DNA from: Hexactinellida sp. DTS-2022
Taxonomy: Eukaryota; Porifera; Hexactinellida
Length of the DNA stretch: 64,000 bases
Direction of reading: 5' to 3'
Assembly (NCBI GenBank): GCA_028753945.1
Contig: JAPNXP010000009.1
Span: 1,054,001-1,118,000, forward strand
The notes beneath the pieces were generated by a model. That model was not told the origin of the DNA and did not search any database. It saw nothing but the letters and a program-made list of their open reading frames with translations. Both the position numbers and the translations under genes were made by a program. Shown in pieces: positions 63,304 to 64,000 of the stretch (positions are counted from its first letter, which is position 1; every line of letters starts with the position of its first letter).

Positions 63304-64000
63304 TTTTTCGCCCAGTCATCATCACTATGAAGGTGTTAAATTATTTCAGAAAGGTGTTTCAGAAGGCAACGACCCTTTAGAGTGGTGGAAGTTTCCATTC
63401 AGCTCACTTCATTAAAGAGATATTCTAGTTTCAGTAGAATATAATCTGTAATGACTCAGCATTTTTCAAGTGGGTGTTGGGTCATCAACCAACATTAACT
63501 AACCCATTTTAAATATCGAATTAACAAAATTGTAAAAACACATTTTTTTAACGATGTCATCATCACCTAAAGGTGTCAAGACCCACTTGTATAGGTGGCA
63601 CGTGTCATAAGGACCAATTGATATATTGAAAGTTTGTTTCTATCTTCTATGATCTCTGAGATTTATGATATTTAATTAATTAGTATAAATAATTATTAAT
63701 ATTATTTATAATATGACACCAATTTCAATGTCAACATACAATTATTAAGTTCAATTATTTTGTCATAAATAATTAATTAATTAATTTATCTATCAAATTT
63801 CAATTCCGCACACTCGATAACCTCTAATATACAAATTGGAAGCTTCTATATAAGTTAAATACAAACTGAATTATTTATAATTAATTACGTCAGTATATTA
63901 ACAGTGCAATTATATTCTCGCAGAAGTAAATATAATCACATAATATGTCGTTGTTATGAAATATATAATCTTAATTTTCAATTGCAAAATAGAAGCCAGC

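Larger units (their letters stand above)
53851..64000. repeat. Satellite array with ~2.1-kb higher-order unit, runs past the window end
   Basis: About 10.1 kb of AT-rich tandem repeats with no genes. Body units: A1 53974-55124, B1 55246-55990, A2 56111-57251, B2 57373-58097, B3 58218-58950, a truncated tail unit 59126-59475, B4 59476-60204, B5 60326-61060, partial B6 61175-61762, B/A hybrid A3 61884-63060, A4 63304 onward. A and B share their tail half and are homologous in part of the 5' half (AAGGTGT..AAG, TTGAAGTTTGTTTCTATC); A has a further ~240 bp at its start (from TCATCACTATGAAGGTGTTA). A1 and A2 are nearly identical and 2136 bp apart; B3 and B5 are nearly identical and 2108 bp apart. 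The left boundary is the first hairpin, next to unique DNA. Every open frame inside is small and follows the repeat, so I call no genes here. Confidence 0.9.

Noticed and set aside
1-64000. tRNA, rRNA, snRNA genes or CRISPR arrays
   Set aside because: No T-loop GTTCRANYC context with a matching acceptor stem was found by eye, and no short-repeat/spacer arrays. The tandem repeats near the end have no spacers.
53851-64000. Small open frames in the satellite array as genes
   Set aside because: They recur with each repeat, differ in frame and end, and simply read the hairpin or the unit tail.
53851-64000. LTR retroelement or other virus-like element as source of the array
   Set aside because: No coding relics, primer-site or terminal features of such elements are seen; units begin and end at hairpins or A-tracts.

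Overview
The window is nuclear DNA of an animal. It carries intact homologues of genes found in animals or ciliated eukaryotes: BBS7, a Sox HMG factor, a transmembrane cadherin, GSK3, CARM1, protrudin (ZFYVE27), DNALI1, COG5 and BPI/LBP-like proteins. The gene style is compact. Many genes are single-exon (RPL32, MAP2K, GSK3, CARM1, cadherin, CHORDC1, DNALI1), most introns are about 46-60 bp, exons are GC-rich, and spacers are AT-rich and a few hundred bp to 2 kb. A small-genome non-bilaterian such as a sponge (a glass sponge would fit the compactness, tiny introns and nested gene) is my best guess. That is inference; the sequence alone does not prove the taxon.

Layout. 0-5 kb: 3' part of BBS7, RPL32, a sideroflexin. 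6.8-7.6 kb: an orphan Pro/Ser-rich ORF. 9-16.3 kb: a divergent MAP2K and a 1679-residue coiled-coil protein. 16.6-20.3 kb: a six-exon leucine-rich-repeat gene whose second intron contains a complete ZFYVE27 gene on the same strand. 20.4-32 kb: a cadherin, then a possible innate-immunity neighbourhood with a bulb-type mannose-lectin gene and three BPI/LBP-like genes, all on the minus strand, interrupted only by an ECI1-like gene. 32.3-40 kb: KIAA1143-like, CARM1, Sox, GSK3. 41.9-53.1 kb: COG5, CHORDC1, DNALI1, an orphan minus-strand ORF, GARS1, NDUFAF6, an ABHD4/5-type hydrolase and a Rab20-like GTPase.

From about 53.85 kb to the window end (and beyond) the DNA is a gene-free, AT-rich satellite array. 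It is built from two related subfamilies (A, with an extra 5' segment, and B) in units of about 0.7-1.2 kb. The A+B dimer repeats at about 2.1 kb. Units are separated by a ~120 bp near-perfect hairpin or by two to three copies of a 56-59 bp unit with an internal palindrome. The unit tail holds a ~90 bp core able to form interleaved helices (a potential pseudoknot).

Small DNA-transposon derivatives occur in the spacers and introns: two copies of a TA-flanked pogo/mariner-like family, a ~717 bp pogo-like element with a hAT-like element inside it, a hAT element with a clear 8-bp target duplication, and several fold-back elements. The genes do not form one pathway. The only functional grouping I would propose is the lectin plus BPI cluster. 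I saw no CRISPR array, tRNA, rRNA or retroelement coding sequence.
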